This document shows, in pieces, positions 1 to 5,955 of a stretch of 6,353 bases of DNA (its first letter is position 1; every line of letters starts with the position of its first letter). The position numbers were made by a program, and so were the translations under genes. Location: the NCBI GenBank assembly GCA_025927935.1, contig JAICKM010000416.1, positions 1-6,353 on the forward strand, given 5' to 3'. The notes beneath the pieces are model-generated. The model searched no databases, was not told the DNA's origin, and saw only the letters and a list, made by a program, of their open reading frames with translations. Source of the stretch: Chloroflexia bacterium. Lineage in GTDB: Bacteria; Chloroflexota; Chloroflexia; QHBQ01; JADMIH01.

Positions 1-36
1 CCTTCGTTTCTTCGCGGTGACTTATAAATGGGTGTG

Positions 37-64
37 CGGCCCCGGCGCCGTGCAGCCGGGGCCG
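37..64 (+). terminator. GC-rich hairpin, possible terminator of an upstream gene
   Basis: A perfect 9-bp inverted repeat (CGGCCCCGG at 37-45, CCGGGGCCG at 56-64) encloses a 10-nt loop. Only a short, interrupted T-rich stretch follows (TTGCCGTTTA), so the intrinsic-terminator signature is incomplete. It lies just before the promoter candidate, which fits the end of a gene to the left of the window, but no such gene is visible. It could also be a chance structure in GC-rich spacer DNA. Confidence 0.3.
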
Positions 65-76
65 GCTTGCCGTTTA

Positions 77-85
77 TGGTATGAT
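77..85 (+). promoter_or_regulatory. Extended -10 promoter candidate for the exonuclease-nfi-DUF58 unit
   Basis: TG at 77-78, one spacer base, then TATGAT at 80-85 gives an extended -10 element matching TGnTATAAT at all but one position. No -35 box is present at 16-18 bp spacing; TTGCCG at 67-72 is too close. Transcription would begin near 92, about 80 nt before the proposed start of the first gene. The match is visible in the sequence, but its activity is inferred. Confidence 0.35.
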
Positions 86-174
86 AGAGGAGTGCCGCCC
101 GCGGGGTTCGGAACGGGGCCGGGCGCAATCACCCCACCACACGCCCGGCGCGTGCTAGATTGGCAGTATGTGCG

Positions 175-1029
175 ATGCTTGATGAAACCAGCCCCCTAGA
201 AGGCGTGACCTTCGCCGTCGTGGACGTGGAGACCACCGGCCTCAGCCCGGAGCGGGGCGACCGGATCTGCGAGGTCGCCGTGGTGCGCGGGCGGGGCGGG
301 CAGGTGCTCGACAACTATACCACGCTGGTCAATCCGCAGCGCTCGATCAGTCCGGGCGCGCGGCGCGTCAACGGCATCACCCCGCACATGGTCTATCGCG
401 CGCCGGTCTTTCCCGATGTGGCCGGCGAAGTGGGCGAACTGCTCAAGGACACCGTGCTGGTGGCGCACAATGCCGGGTTCGATCTCAGCTTTTTGCGTAA
501 CGAGATGACGCCCGCCGCCGGGGGCGCCACGGCGCTGCCCCGCTATGTGGTCGATACGCTGCAACTGGCCCGCGCCTGCTACGAGTTCCCCAGCAACTCG
601 CTCGAATCGATCAGCGCCATCCTGAAGGTGCGCCACCGCGACGCGCACCGCGCCCTGGCCGACGCGCTTACCACCTGGCGCGTGCTGACCTGGTTCATCA
701 ACGACCTGCGCGACCGCGGGATATTGCTCGACTCGCTCAGCGACCTGCTGGCGTTGCAGGGGCGGCTCGACCTGGCGCCGCGCCCCTACCTGGCGGCGGA
801 TGCCCCCGCCGAGATCGTGCCGGCGCTGGTGACGCAGGCGATCAGCGACGGCCTCTTGCTGCGGCTGCGCTATGCCTCGCCCGGCGGGCGCCCGACCGAC
901 CGCCTGGTGGCCCCGCGGCGCGTCGCTCTGGAGCGCGAGACGCTCTACCTGGTCGCCTATTGCCACCTGCGGCAAGAAGAGCGCACCTTCCGCTTCGACC
1001 GCATCCTCAAATTGGAGCTTTGCGAATGA
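175..1029 (+). CDS. DEDDh 3'-5' exonuclease (DnaQ-like) fused to a C-terminal WYL domain
   Basis: This 284-residue protein is a predicted cytoplasmic nuclease. The N-terminal part (about 10-175) carries all DEDDh motifs: D17-x-E19 in VVDVETTG, D103 in HNAGFD (98-103), and H158-x4-D163. These coordinate two metal ions and act on 3' ends in the family of Pol III epsilon and RNase T. After a linker, about 208-284 match a WYL-type module: AISDG, a Y-A-S-x-G-G strand pair, R-L-V-A-P, LYLVAYC where the name-giving WYL triplet falls, and the closing RTFRFDRI. No helix-turn-helix is seen, and the protein ends right after the WYL core. ATG at 175 is chosen because it sits just before the conserved region. 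An in-frame TTG at 160 would add five residues, and neither start has a clear Shine-Dalgarno sequence. The stop overlaps the nfi start (ATGA), implying translational coupling. The exonuclease assignment is firm, the WYL assignment good, and the substrate unknown. Confidence 0.87.
   Translation: MLDETSPLEGVTFAVVDVETTGLSPERGDRICEVAVVRGRGGQVLDNYTTLVNPQRSISPGARRVNGITPHMVYRAPVFPDVAGEVGELLKDTVLVAHNAGFDLSFLRNEMTPAAGGATALPRYVVDTLQLARACYEFPSNSLESISAILKVRHRDAHRALADALTTWRVLTWFINDLRDRGILLDSLSDLLALQGRLDLAPRPYLAADAPAEIVPALVTQAISDGLLLRLRYASPGGRPTDRLVAPRRVALERETLYLVAYCHLRQEERTFRFDRILKLELCE
1014..1017 (+). promoter_or_regulatory. Shine-Dalgarno site that fixes the nfi start at 1026
   Basis: GGAG lies 8 nt before ATG 1026, inside the 3' end of the exonuclease gene. 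It supports this ATG over the in-frame ATG at 960, which would lie deep inside the upstream gene and add 22 residues with no family counterpart. Confidence 0.65.
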
Positions 1030-1691
1030 CACTGCGACCCAGCCAGATGCACGCCTGGGACGTGGACCCGGCCCAGGCATTCGCCATCCAGCACCGGCTG
1101 GCCGAGCGCGTGGAACGGACCCCGCGCCTGGGCGATGTGCGGATCATCGCCGGGGTGGACATGAGCGCCAAGGACGTGGCGCGCGCCGCCGTGGTGCTGC
1201 TCAGCTACCCGGAACTGGAAACCATTGAGATCGCCCGCGCCGAGAAGCCGCTTGTCTTCCCTTATGTGCCCGGCCTGCTCAGCTTCCGCGAGGGTCCCGC
1301 CGTGCTGGCGGCGTTCGAGAAGCTAAACCGGATGCCTGACCTGGTGATGTTCGACGGGCAGGGCATCGCCCATCCGCGCCGCTTGGGCATCGCCGCGCAC
1401 ATGGGCGTGCTGCTCGATCTGCCGAGCCTGGGCGTCGCCAAGTCGATCCTCACCGGCCACGGCCCCGACCCCGGCCCGGAACCCGGCGACTGGAGTCCGC
1501 TCACCAACAAAGGCGAAGTGGTTGGCGCCGCGCTCCGCACCAAGCTGAAAGTGAAGCCGGTCTACATCTCCATCGGCCATCGCCTCGATTTGCCGCTGGC
1601 GCTGCACTGGGTGATGGCCGTCTGCCGGGGCTACCGGCTACCGGAGCCGACTCGCCGCGCGCACAACGCCGCCGCCGTGGCCGATGAATAG
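1026..1691 (+). CDS. nfi: Endonuclease V (deoxyinosine 3'-endonuclease)
   Basis: This 221-residue protein has the usual length for endonuclease V, which cuts DNA at the second phosphodiester bond 3' of deoxyinosine and other deaminated bases, starting alternative excision repair. Family hallmarks are all present: GVDMS with catalytic D45, PYVPGLLSFRE with the wedge/recognition tyrosine Y80 and metal-binding E89, FDGQGIAHPRRLG with D110, LGVAKSIL, a GEVVG strand, the ISIGHR motif, and the C-terminal LPEPTRRAH containing H213. These line up almost residue for residue with the Thermotoga-type enzyme (D43, Y80, E89, D110, H214, numbering from memory). No key residue is missing, so it should be active. 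The ATG overlaps the exonuclease stop by 4 bp and the stop overlaps the DUF58 start by 8 bp, so it is the middle gene of a coupled unit. Its partner exonuclease could process the nick it makes; that link is inference. Confidence 0.95.
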   Translation: MTLRPSQMHAWDVDPAQAFAIQHRLAERVERTPRLGDVRIIAGVDMSAKDVARAAVVLLSYPELETIEIARAEKPLVFPYVPGLLSFREGPAVLAAFEKLNRMPDLVMFDGQGIAHPRRLGIAAHMGVLLDLPSLGVAKSILTGHGPDPGPEPGDWSPLTNKGEVVGAALRTKLKVKPVYISIGHRLDLPLALHWVMAVCRGYRLPEPTRRAHNAAAVADE

Positions 1692-3033
1692 TGCCCGGCA
1701 GGGCGGGTTGGCGGTGCCGCTGCCCACCGGGCGCCTGGTCGCCCTGGCGCTGATCGCCGCGCCGCTGCTGGCCCTGGAGACCTGGCTGCCCGGCGCGATT
1801 ATCCTCGCTATCCTTTACCTGCTGGGCCTGCTCGCCGCCATCGTGTACGATGTGACGCGCAGCCCCGCGCTCGCGCGCTTCCGCCTGGAGCGCGTCAACG
1901 AGACCAAGCTATCGCTGGGCGCGGAGAACGTGATCGGCATCCGCCTGCAAGACCCCCGCCCCGCCGGCCCGCCGGTGCGCTTCCTGGTGCGCGACGATCC
2001 GCCCGCCGACTTCCGCGTGCGCGATCTGTTGCAACACGGCATTATTACGCCGCGCCAGGAAATCACCCTACAGTACCATGTCTGGCCGCCGCACCGGGGA
2101 GACTACACTTTTGGGGATATGTACCTGCGAGTCTGGACCGCCTGGGGTCTGCTCACCCGTAGCCGCCGCGTGCCGCTGGCCGCTGCCGTGAAGGTCTATC
2201 CCAACCTGCTGGATGTGCGCCGCTACGAGATGCTGGCCCGGCGCGGGCGGCTGTTCGAGTTGGGCCTGAAAAACGCCCGCCGCCTGGGCACCGGCACCGA
2301 GTTCGAGCGGCTGCGCGAGTATATGCCCGGCGACGACTATCGCCAGGTGGCCTGGGCGGCCACGGCCCGGCGCGGCAAGCCTATCGTGGTCGAGTACGAG
2401 ACCGAGCGCAGCCAGCCGATCATCCTGCTGCTCGACGCGGGCCGCCTGATGTCGGCCCCGGTAGGCGATCTCGCCAAGCTCGACTACGCGATCAACACCT
2501 GCCTGCTGCTGGCCTTCGTCGCCACGCTCAAGGGCGACCGCGTGGGCCTGCTGGTGTTCGCCGACAGCATCCTGGGCTACTACCCGCCCCGGCGCGGGCG
2601 CGCGCAGTTCCTGAGCCTGCTGGAAGCCCTCTACAACGTGCAGGCCCAGCCGGTCGAAAGCGACTACGCCCAGGCCGTGGAGTACCTCACCCGGCGCCAC
2701 CCGCGCCGCAGCCTGGACATCGTCTTCACCGACCTGCTCGACCGCAGCGCCGATACGGGCCTGGTGCTCCACATCAGCCGCCTGGCCCCGCGCCACCTGC
2801 CCATGCTCGTCGCCGTGGGCGACCCCGCCGTAACGCAGCGCGCGACGGCCCTGCCCGCCGCCACCGACGAACTCTACGAGCGCACGGTCGCCCGCCTCCT
2901 GCTCAGCGAACGCCGCCAAGCCCTCGACGCCCTCGACGCCCGGGGCGTGATCACCGTCGATGTCCCGGCGGGCGACCTGAGCGTGGCCGTGATCAACCGC
3001 TACCTGGAGTTGAAAGCGCGCGGGCGCCTCTAA
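1684..3033 (+). CDS. DUF58 domain protein, membrane-anchored, vWA-like
   Basis: This 449-residue protein has a short N-terminal tail and two hydrophobic helices (about 17-31 and 36-55). These are followed by a beta-rich region and the diagnostic DUF58 motif at 204-224 (GTEFERLREYMPGDDYRQVAW). Next comes a von Willebrand A-like fold with a MIDAS-type D251-A-G-x-x-M-S sequence and a second acidic strand end (FTD, D350). DUF58 proteins are usually partners of MoxR-type AAA+ ATPases in loci that remodel or assemble envelope proteins or enzymes; the exact role is unknown. No MoxR gene is visible beside it; a SpoIIM gene, another frequent member of such loci, lies about 3 kb away on the other strand. 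The ATG start lies within the last codons of nfi (8-bp overlap) and has no Shine-Dalgarno of its own, so translation probably depends on reinitiation after nfi. Family assignment is firm, cellular role open. Confidence 0.9.
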   Translation: MNSARQGGLAVPLPTGRLVALALIAAPLLALETWLPGAIILAILYLLGLLAAIVYDVTRSPALARFRLERVNETKLSLGAENVIGIRLQDPRPAGPPVRFLVRDDPPADFRVRDLLQHGIITPRQEITLQYHVWPPHRGDYTFGDMYLRVWTAWGLLTRSRRVPLAAAVKVYPNLLDVRRYEMLARRGRLFELGLKNARRLGTGTEFERLREYMPGDDYRQVAWAATARRGKPIVVEYETERSQPIILLLDAGRLMSAPVGDLAKLDYAINTCLLLAFVATLKGDRVGLLVFADSILGYYPPRRGRAQFLSLLEALYNVQAQPVESDYAQAVEYLTRRHPRRSLDIVFTDLLDRSADTGLVLHISRLAPRHLPMLVAVGDPAVTQRATALPAATDELYERTVARLLLSERRQALDALDARGVITVDVPAGDLSVAVINRYLELKARGRL

Positions 3034-3086
3034 TCCCTCAATGCAGGCGGCGTAACTTCGCGACTCCGCAATCATTTAGCTGAGAC

Positions 3087-3103
3087 TTGGCGAAAAACGC
3101 CAA
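3087..3103. other. Small perfect hairpin in the DUF58-downstream spacer
   Basis: TTGGCG (3087-3092) and CGCCAA (3098-3103) form a 6-bp stem around an A5 loop. No T-run follows on either strand, so it is not a standard intrinsic terminator. It sits about halfway through the 120-bp spacer between DUF58 and the lower-GC gene, so it could attenuate read-through, bind a regulator, or mean nothing. No convincing promoter was found in this spacer. Confidence 0.3.
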
Positions 3104-3153
3104 ATGGCCTTACATCAGAGTTAAGCCATAAGCAAGCGAGCCAGAGGTGCAAA

Positions 3154-3873
3154 ATGAATCTGCCGATGGAATTGCAGCACTTGATTGAGAGCGCCGTTCA
3201 TTCTATGCACGAGAACCCGCAGCACGATCTCGGAATCGAGGTTATTAACAAGTTGGGTCAGGAAGTGGGTTCGCTTGTCGACTCTGCACATTTGCAGGAT
3301 CTTCCTCATCGGCGCCGGTGTGCATTAATACTGCTAACTGCCGAGCATATTCTACCTTTATGGCAGAAGGAATACTCCAATATTCGTATGCCAGAGCGTT
3401 TACTAAGAGGCACGGTGAAGGCACTCCGCGGGGCGGGAGACTGGGAATCCCTTCGTTACGACCTGGCCGAGTTTTGGGAGCAGTTGCACAAAGTTGATGA
3501 AGCGACACGCATTCGCCAGGGAGAGGTCTGTCTGGGTAATCCGGATCTAAATCCAACGATCCTTTCTGCCCAGTTCGCGGGCGGGGCTATTGCAAGCGGG
3601 TTAGAAGCTATAATTAATATTGACGATGATTTGGAAGCACCTGGCAGCGCCAATGGTTGCGGTAATGGTTGTGTCTTAATGGCCGGTACAGCTTATGCCT
3701 CCGGCATGGCCGGGCAAGCCGGATCTGACCCGGAGAAACGCCTGGAGTTTTGGGAGTGGTGGTTGCTGGAAGCTATCCCGGCAGCGTGGAGATATGAGCC
3801 ACGGCGAGGGGATAACGAGCCACCTTTAGAACCAGAGACATTCAGAGATGGTCTGAGAACACAGCGGTCCTAG
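3154..3873 (+). CDS. Hypothetical 239-residue protein, low G+C, possibly Imm5-like immunity protein
   Basis: The ATG is preceded by AGAGGTG (3143-3149), a good ribosome site 4 nt away. The protein looks mostly alpha-helical and soluble, with no signal peptide or membrane helix. A central stretch, about 53-97, reads as an arginine-rich helix (RRRCALILLTAEHILPLW), then a conserved-looking N-I-R-x-P, then LLRGTVKALRGAGDW. This recalls the layout of small immunity proteins of polymorphic toxin systems (Imm5 type), where a helix ending in P-x-W is followed by a D-x-R-P-like turn. The resemblance is from memory and weak. A Gly/Cys cluster (NGCGNGC) lies at about 169-175 and a tryptophan-rich helix (FWEWWLLEAIPAAW) near the C-terminus. 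Hand counts give about 42-53% G+C per line versus about 70% around it, with TTA and ATA codons absent or rare nearby, pointing to recent acquisition. No toxin gene is seen nearby. The function is not recognised with confidence. Confidence 0.75.
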   Translation: MNLPMELQHLIESAVHSMHENPQHDLGIEVINKLGQEVGSLVDSAHLQDLPHRRRCALILLTAEHILPLWQKEYSNIRMPERLLRGTVKALRGAGDWESLRYDLAEFWEQLHKVDEATRIRQGEVCLGNPDLNPTILSAQFAGGAIASGLEAIINIDDDLEAPGSANGCGNGCVLMAGTAYASGMAGQAGSDPEKRLEFWEWWLLEAIPAAWRYEPRRGDNEPPLEPETFRDGLRTQRS

Positions 3874-3881
3874 CACTTCTA

Positions 3882-3890
3882 GGGAAAGGA
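3882..3890 (+). promoter_or_regulatory. Purine-rich ribosome binding site for the GTG start of the phzF-like gene
   Basis: GGGAAAGGA ends 7 nt before GTG 3898 and supports that non-ATG start. A small inverted repeat, CCTAG (3869-3873) and CTAGG (3879-3883), spans the previous stop codon and touches the 5' edge of this site. Whether this hairpin affects translation is unknown. Confidence 0.6.
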
Positions 3891-3897
3891 CACTAAA

Positions 3898-4782
3898 GTG
3901 GCTACGGTTCCCGTACAGATCGTGAACGCTTTTGTGGATGGCGGGCGCGGGGGCAACCCGGCCGGTGTGGTGCTGGACGCCGACCGGTTCAGCCAGGAGG
4001 CCAAGCAGCGTATTGCCGCGCGGGCCGGGCTATCGGAGACGGCGTTCGTCTCGCCGTCCAGCGTCGCCGCGTTCAAGCTGGAGTTTTTCACACCCACCCG
4101 GCAGATCCCGCACTGCGGGCACGCCACGATTGCCACGTTTTCGTACCTGGCCCAGCTGGGCCAGGTGGGGGCCGGACCCAGTTCCAAAGAGACCATCGAC
4201 GGCACCCGCGCCATCTTCATGCGCGGCGATATGGCCTTTATGGAGCAGACCGCGCCGCGCTACACGCCCTTGACCAGCACCGCGGTAGATCCCGCGGCCG
4301 TCCTGGCGTCGCTACATCTCACGGTAGAAGATCTGCTGCCGGGCCAGGCGATGACGGTGGTGAATACCGGCGTGAACTGCCTGGTCATTCCCTTGCGCGA
4401 CGAAGCGACGCTGCTGCGCATCGATCCCGACTTCCCGGCCATCACCGAGGTCAGCCGGGTGCTGGATCTGGTCGAGTATTACGTCTTTTCGACGCAGACC
4501 CGCATCGCCGGGCGGGATGCGGGCACGCGCATGTTCGCCCCGTATTACGGCATCCCCGAAGAGTCGGCCACGGGCATGGCCGCCGGGCCGCTGGCCTGTT
4601 TCCTCTATGATTACCTGGATATCAAGAAGCCGAAGATGATCATCGAGCAGGGCCACCTGATGACCCCACCCTCGCCCAGCGAACTCACCGCCGAACTCAC
4701 GGTAGAAGATGGGCAAATCCGCCACGTCCTCGTCGGCGGCCGGGCCATGGTCATGAAGACCGTCGAAATCAAGGTGGATTAG
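3898..4782 (+). CDS. PhzF family protein (isomerase/epimerase-like fold)
   Basis: This 294-residue, predicted cytoplasmic enzyme has the two-lobed PhzF (diaminopimelate epimerase-like) fold. The N-terminal lobe shows NAFVDGGRGGNPAGVV, LSETAF with the catalytic glutamate E47 (E45 in the phenazine enzyme), and the F-T-P-T-x-x-I-P-H-C-G-H-A segment (about 64-76) with H75. The C-terminal lobe shows the TRMFAP sequence followed by the family's second active-site loop, here E-E-S-A-T-G-M at 221-227, where most members have E-D-P-A-T-G-S. The usual aspartate is thus a glutamate (E222). PhzF proper isomerises a dihydro-hydroxyanthranilate in phenazine synthesis, but most relatives are of unknown substrate and no phenazine genes are seen here, so the symbol is left blank. 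The start is GTG with a good ribosome site. It follows the low-GC gene by 24 bp and could be cotranscribed, yet its own base composition is high like the rest of the chromosome. It ends facing the minus-strand LLM gene. Confidence 0.9.
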   Translation: MATVPVQIVNAFVDGGRGGNPAGVVLDADRFSQEAKQRIAARAGLSETAFVSPSSVAAFKLEFFTPTRQIPHCGHATIATFSYLAQLGQVGAGPSSKETIDGTRAIFMRGDMAFMEQTAPRYTPLTSTAVDPAAVLASLHLTVEDLLPGQAMTVVNTGVNCLVIPLRDEATLLRIDPDFPAITEVSRVLDLVEYYVFSTQTRIAGRDAGTRMFAPYYGIPEESATGMAAGPLACFLYDYLDIKKPKMIIEQGHLMTPPSPSELTAELTVEDGQIRHVLVGGRAMVMKTVEIKVD

Positions 4783-4840
4783 CTTCCATCCGCAACGGAT
4801 AGTGGGGGATGCCGTCCAGCACGCAAACGCCTCTCACACG

Positions 4841-4916
4841 TGTCACTCTGAGCGTAGCGAAGAGTCTCGTCTCGTCCGGGCACCAGACGAGATGCTTCGC
4901 TGCACTCAGCATGACA
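4841..4916. repeat. Long-hairpin dispersed palindromic repeat with TGTCA/TGACA ends
   Basis: This 76-bp imperfect palindrome has 32-bp arms (4841-4872 and 4885-4916) that agree at 26 positions and enclose a 12-bp centre. The outer ends read TGTCA...TGACA, and the arms carry the CTGAGCG and AGCGAAG blocks typical of a very common class of interspersed palindromes in bacterial genomes. Their spurious translations give SERSEES and MLSAAKHL peptides, and both appear here in opposite frames (CHSERSEESR on +, MLSAAKHLVW on -). It encodes nothing. It may be a non-autonomous, MITE-like mobile element or a structural/RNA-folding element. No flanking direct repeat is evident. It lies between convergent genes, where it could also limit read-through. 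Confidence 0.8.
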
Positions 4917-4973
4917 AAGCGACCGGGGACCGGCTGGTAGCCGATACCCGTCCTTTTGACTTTTGTGTTGTAG

Positions 4974-5008
4974 GGGCCGGTTTCAAACCGGCCCGGCTGC
5001 CGGCCGGC
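4974..5008. repeat. Second palindromic repeat (perfect 21-bp palindrome plus a 10-bp GC palindrome)
   Basis: GGGCCGGTTT (4974-4983) and AAACCGGCCC (4985-4994) are perfect complements around one base, and a fully self-complementary GCCGGCCGGC follows at 4999-5008. The leading GTAGGGGC-type sequence before it resembles another dispersed palindrome family of GC-rich genomes; this is from memory. No T-run adjoins on either strand, so it is not a textbook terminator, but it sits 15 bp past the stop of the minus-strand LLM gene and could stabilise that mRNA's 3' end. The DNA between the two repeats (4917-4973) holds no gene that I can see. Confidence 0.6.
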
Positions 5009-5022
5009 ATGACTGCGGTTAG

Positions 5023-5949
5023 CTACGAAGCCGAGGGGAAATGCGGCAACACATCCTGGGCAAAGGCCGCAACGGCGTCGAGATCGTCCAGGTCGAGCCA
5101 TTGCAGCATCACGCGCTGCACGCCGGCTTCGGCCAGGCGGCCCAACTGATCGACCAGTTCCGGCCCGGTGCCCACCAGGTAGCCCGCCGCCTTGAGGTCC
5201 TCCACCGGCTTGTTGAACGCCGCGACGCGGGTTTGCAGGGCGGCGGCATCGCGGGCGTAGATCGGGCGGGTCATGATCGAGCGGCGTACCTCGGCGGCGG
5301 GCCGGCCTTGCTGCGCCAGCACGGCGTCCAGCTTCGCGTTCAGGGCCGCGAAGCGCTCCGGGGTCTTGAAAGTGACGTTCCACTCCTGCGCGTAGCGGGC
5401 CACCAGCGGCAGCACCAACCGGCCCCCGCCGATGATGATCGGCGGGCCGCCGGGCCGCTGCGGGCGCGGCAGCAGGATCGCCTCGTTCAGCCGGTAAAAC
5501 ATGCCGCTGTAGGAGACCGGCGTGTCGCTGCGCAGCAGGCGCGTGACGACCTCCACCCCTTCCTCGAAGCGGGCCATGCGCGAGGGCACGTCGAGCAGAT
5601 CAAAGCCGTAGTTGGCGTGTTCGCGGGTCTGCCAGCCCGCGCCCAGGCCCAATTGCAGCCGCCCGCCCGACAGGTCGTCCACGGCGGCCGCCATGCGCGC
5701 CGTGATCACCGGGTGGCGGAAGGACACCGGGGACACCAGCGGGCCAAACTCGATGCGCCTGGTGTGGCTCGCCAGCCAGGCCAGCGAGATCCAGAGTTCC
5801 AGCGAGTCCTGGTCCGGCGGGTTCGCGTTGGTGAAGTGATCCGACCGGTACAGCCCGGCAAAGCCTAAATCTTCCGCGGCCTGGGCCATCCGCTGCCAGC
5901 GCGGCCAGTTCAGCCCGGCCTGGCCCTCGATCATCAGCGCGAGATCCAT
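5023..5949 (-). CDS. LLM class flavin/F420-dependent oxidoreductase (luciferase-like)
   Basis: This 308-residue, full-length, predicted cytoplasmic protein has the luciferase-like TIM barrel. Visible marks in order are MDLALMIEGQ (first strand), AEDLGFAGLYRSDHF (about 25-39), an aromatic-rich WISLAWLASHTRRIEFGPLVSPVSFRHP segment (about 53-80), DDLSGGRLQLGLGAGW (about 91-106) with the family's S-G-G-R-x-x-x-G-x-G-x-G-W signature, then RFEEGVEVVTRLL, PPIIIGG and the C-terminal cofactor-region strand LVGTGPELVDQL. The pattern is closest, from memory, to the Rv1855c-type putative F420-dependent subfamily. The cofactor (F420 or FMN) and substrate cannot be told from sequence. The ATG has AAGGAG 9 nt upstream, located inside the end of the SpoIIM gene (complement of 5959-5964). 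The two genes are 6 bp apart and probably cotranscribed from a promoter beyond the right edge. Confidence 0.92.
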   Translation of the reverse strand: MDLALMIEGQAGLNWPRWQRMAQAAEDLGFAGLYRSDHFTNANPPDQDSLELWISLAWLASHTRRIEFGPLVSPVSFRHPVITARMAAAVDDLSGGRLQLGLGAGWQTREHANYGFDLLDVPSRMARFEEGVEVVTRLLRSDTPVSYSGMFYRLNEAILLPRPQRPGGPPIIIGGGRLVLPLVARYAQEWNVTFKTPERFAALNAKLDAVLAQQGRPAAEVRRSIMTRPIYARDAAALQTRVAAFNKPVEDLKAAGYLVGTGPELVDQLGRLAEAGVQRVMLQWLDLDDLDAVAAFAQDVLPHFPSAS

Positions 5950-5955
5950 GGTCCC

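Noticed and set aside
17..199. 60-codon frame from a GTG at 17
   Set aside because: No ribosome site, it spans the hairpin and the promoter candidate, and it overlaps the start of the exonuclease gene out of frame.
196..1080. 294-codon minus-strand open frame across the exonuclease gene
   Set aside because: It lies antisense to a gene with a complete set of family motifs, has low-complexity R/G/A/Q-rich translation, and is explained by high-GC codon structure.
2068..3075. 335-codon minus-strand open frame across DUF58
   Set aside because: Antisense shadow of a firmly identified DUF58 gene; its translation matches no recognisable family.
3087..3115. TTGGCG / TTACAT as a -35/-10 promoter for the low-GC gene
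   Set aside because: The spacing is 17 bp but the -10 matches only 3 of 6 consensus positions and the -35 is one arm of a hairpin; too weak to annotate.
4318..4710. Identical 15-bp sequence CTCACGGTAGAAGAT at 4318-4332 and 4696-4710 inside the phzF-like gene
   Set aside because: Both copies encode LTVED in the same frame, but a single short match with diverged surroundings is best taken as chance or relic similarity between the two pseudo-symmetric lobes.
4802..5149. 115-codon plus-strand frame through the repeats
   Set aside because: It contains the CHSERSEESR repeat translation and then runs antisense into the LLM gene; not a real protein.
4769..5383. 204-codon minus-strand frame running through the repeats
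   Set aside because: Its middle is the translated palindromic repeat (MLSAAKHL type) and the rest is out of frame with the LLM gene.
5041..5868. 275-codon plus-strand frame across the LLM gene
   Set aside because: Antisense shadow of a full-length luciferase-like gene, with H/Q/R/G-rich translation.
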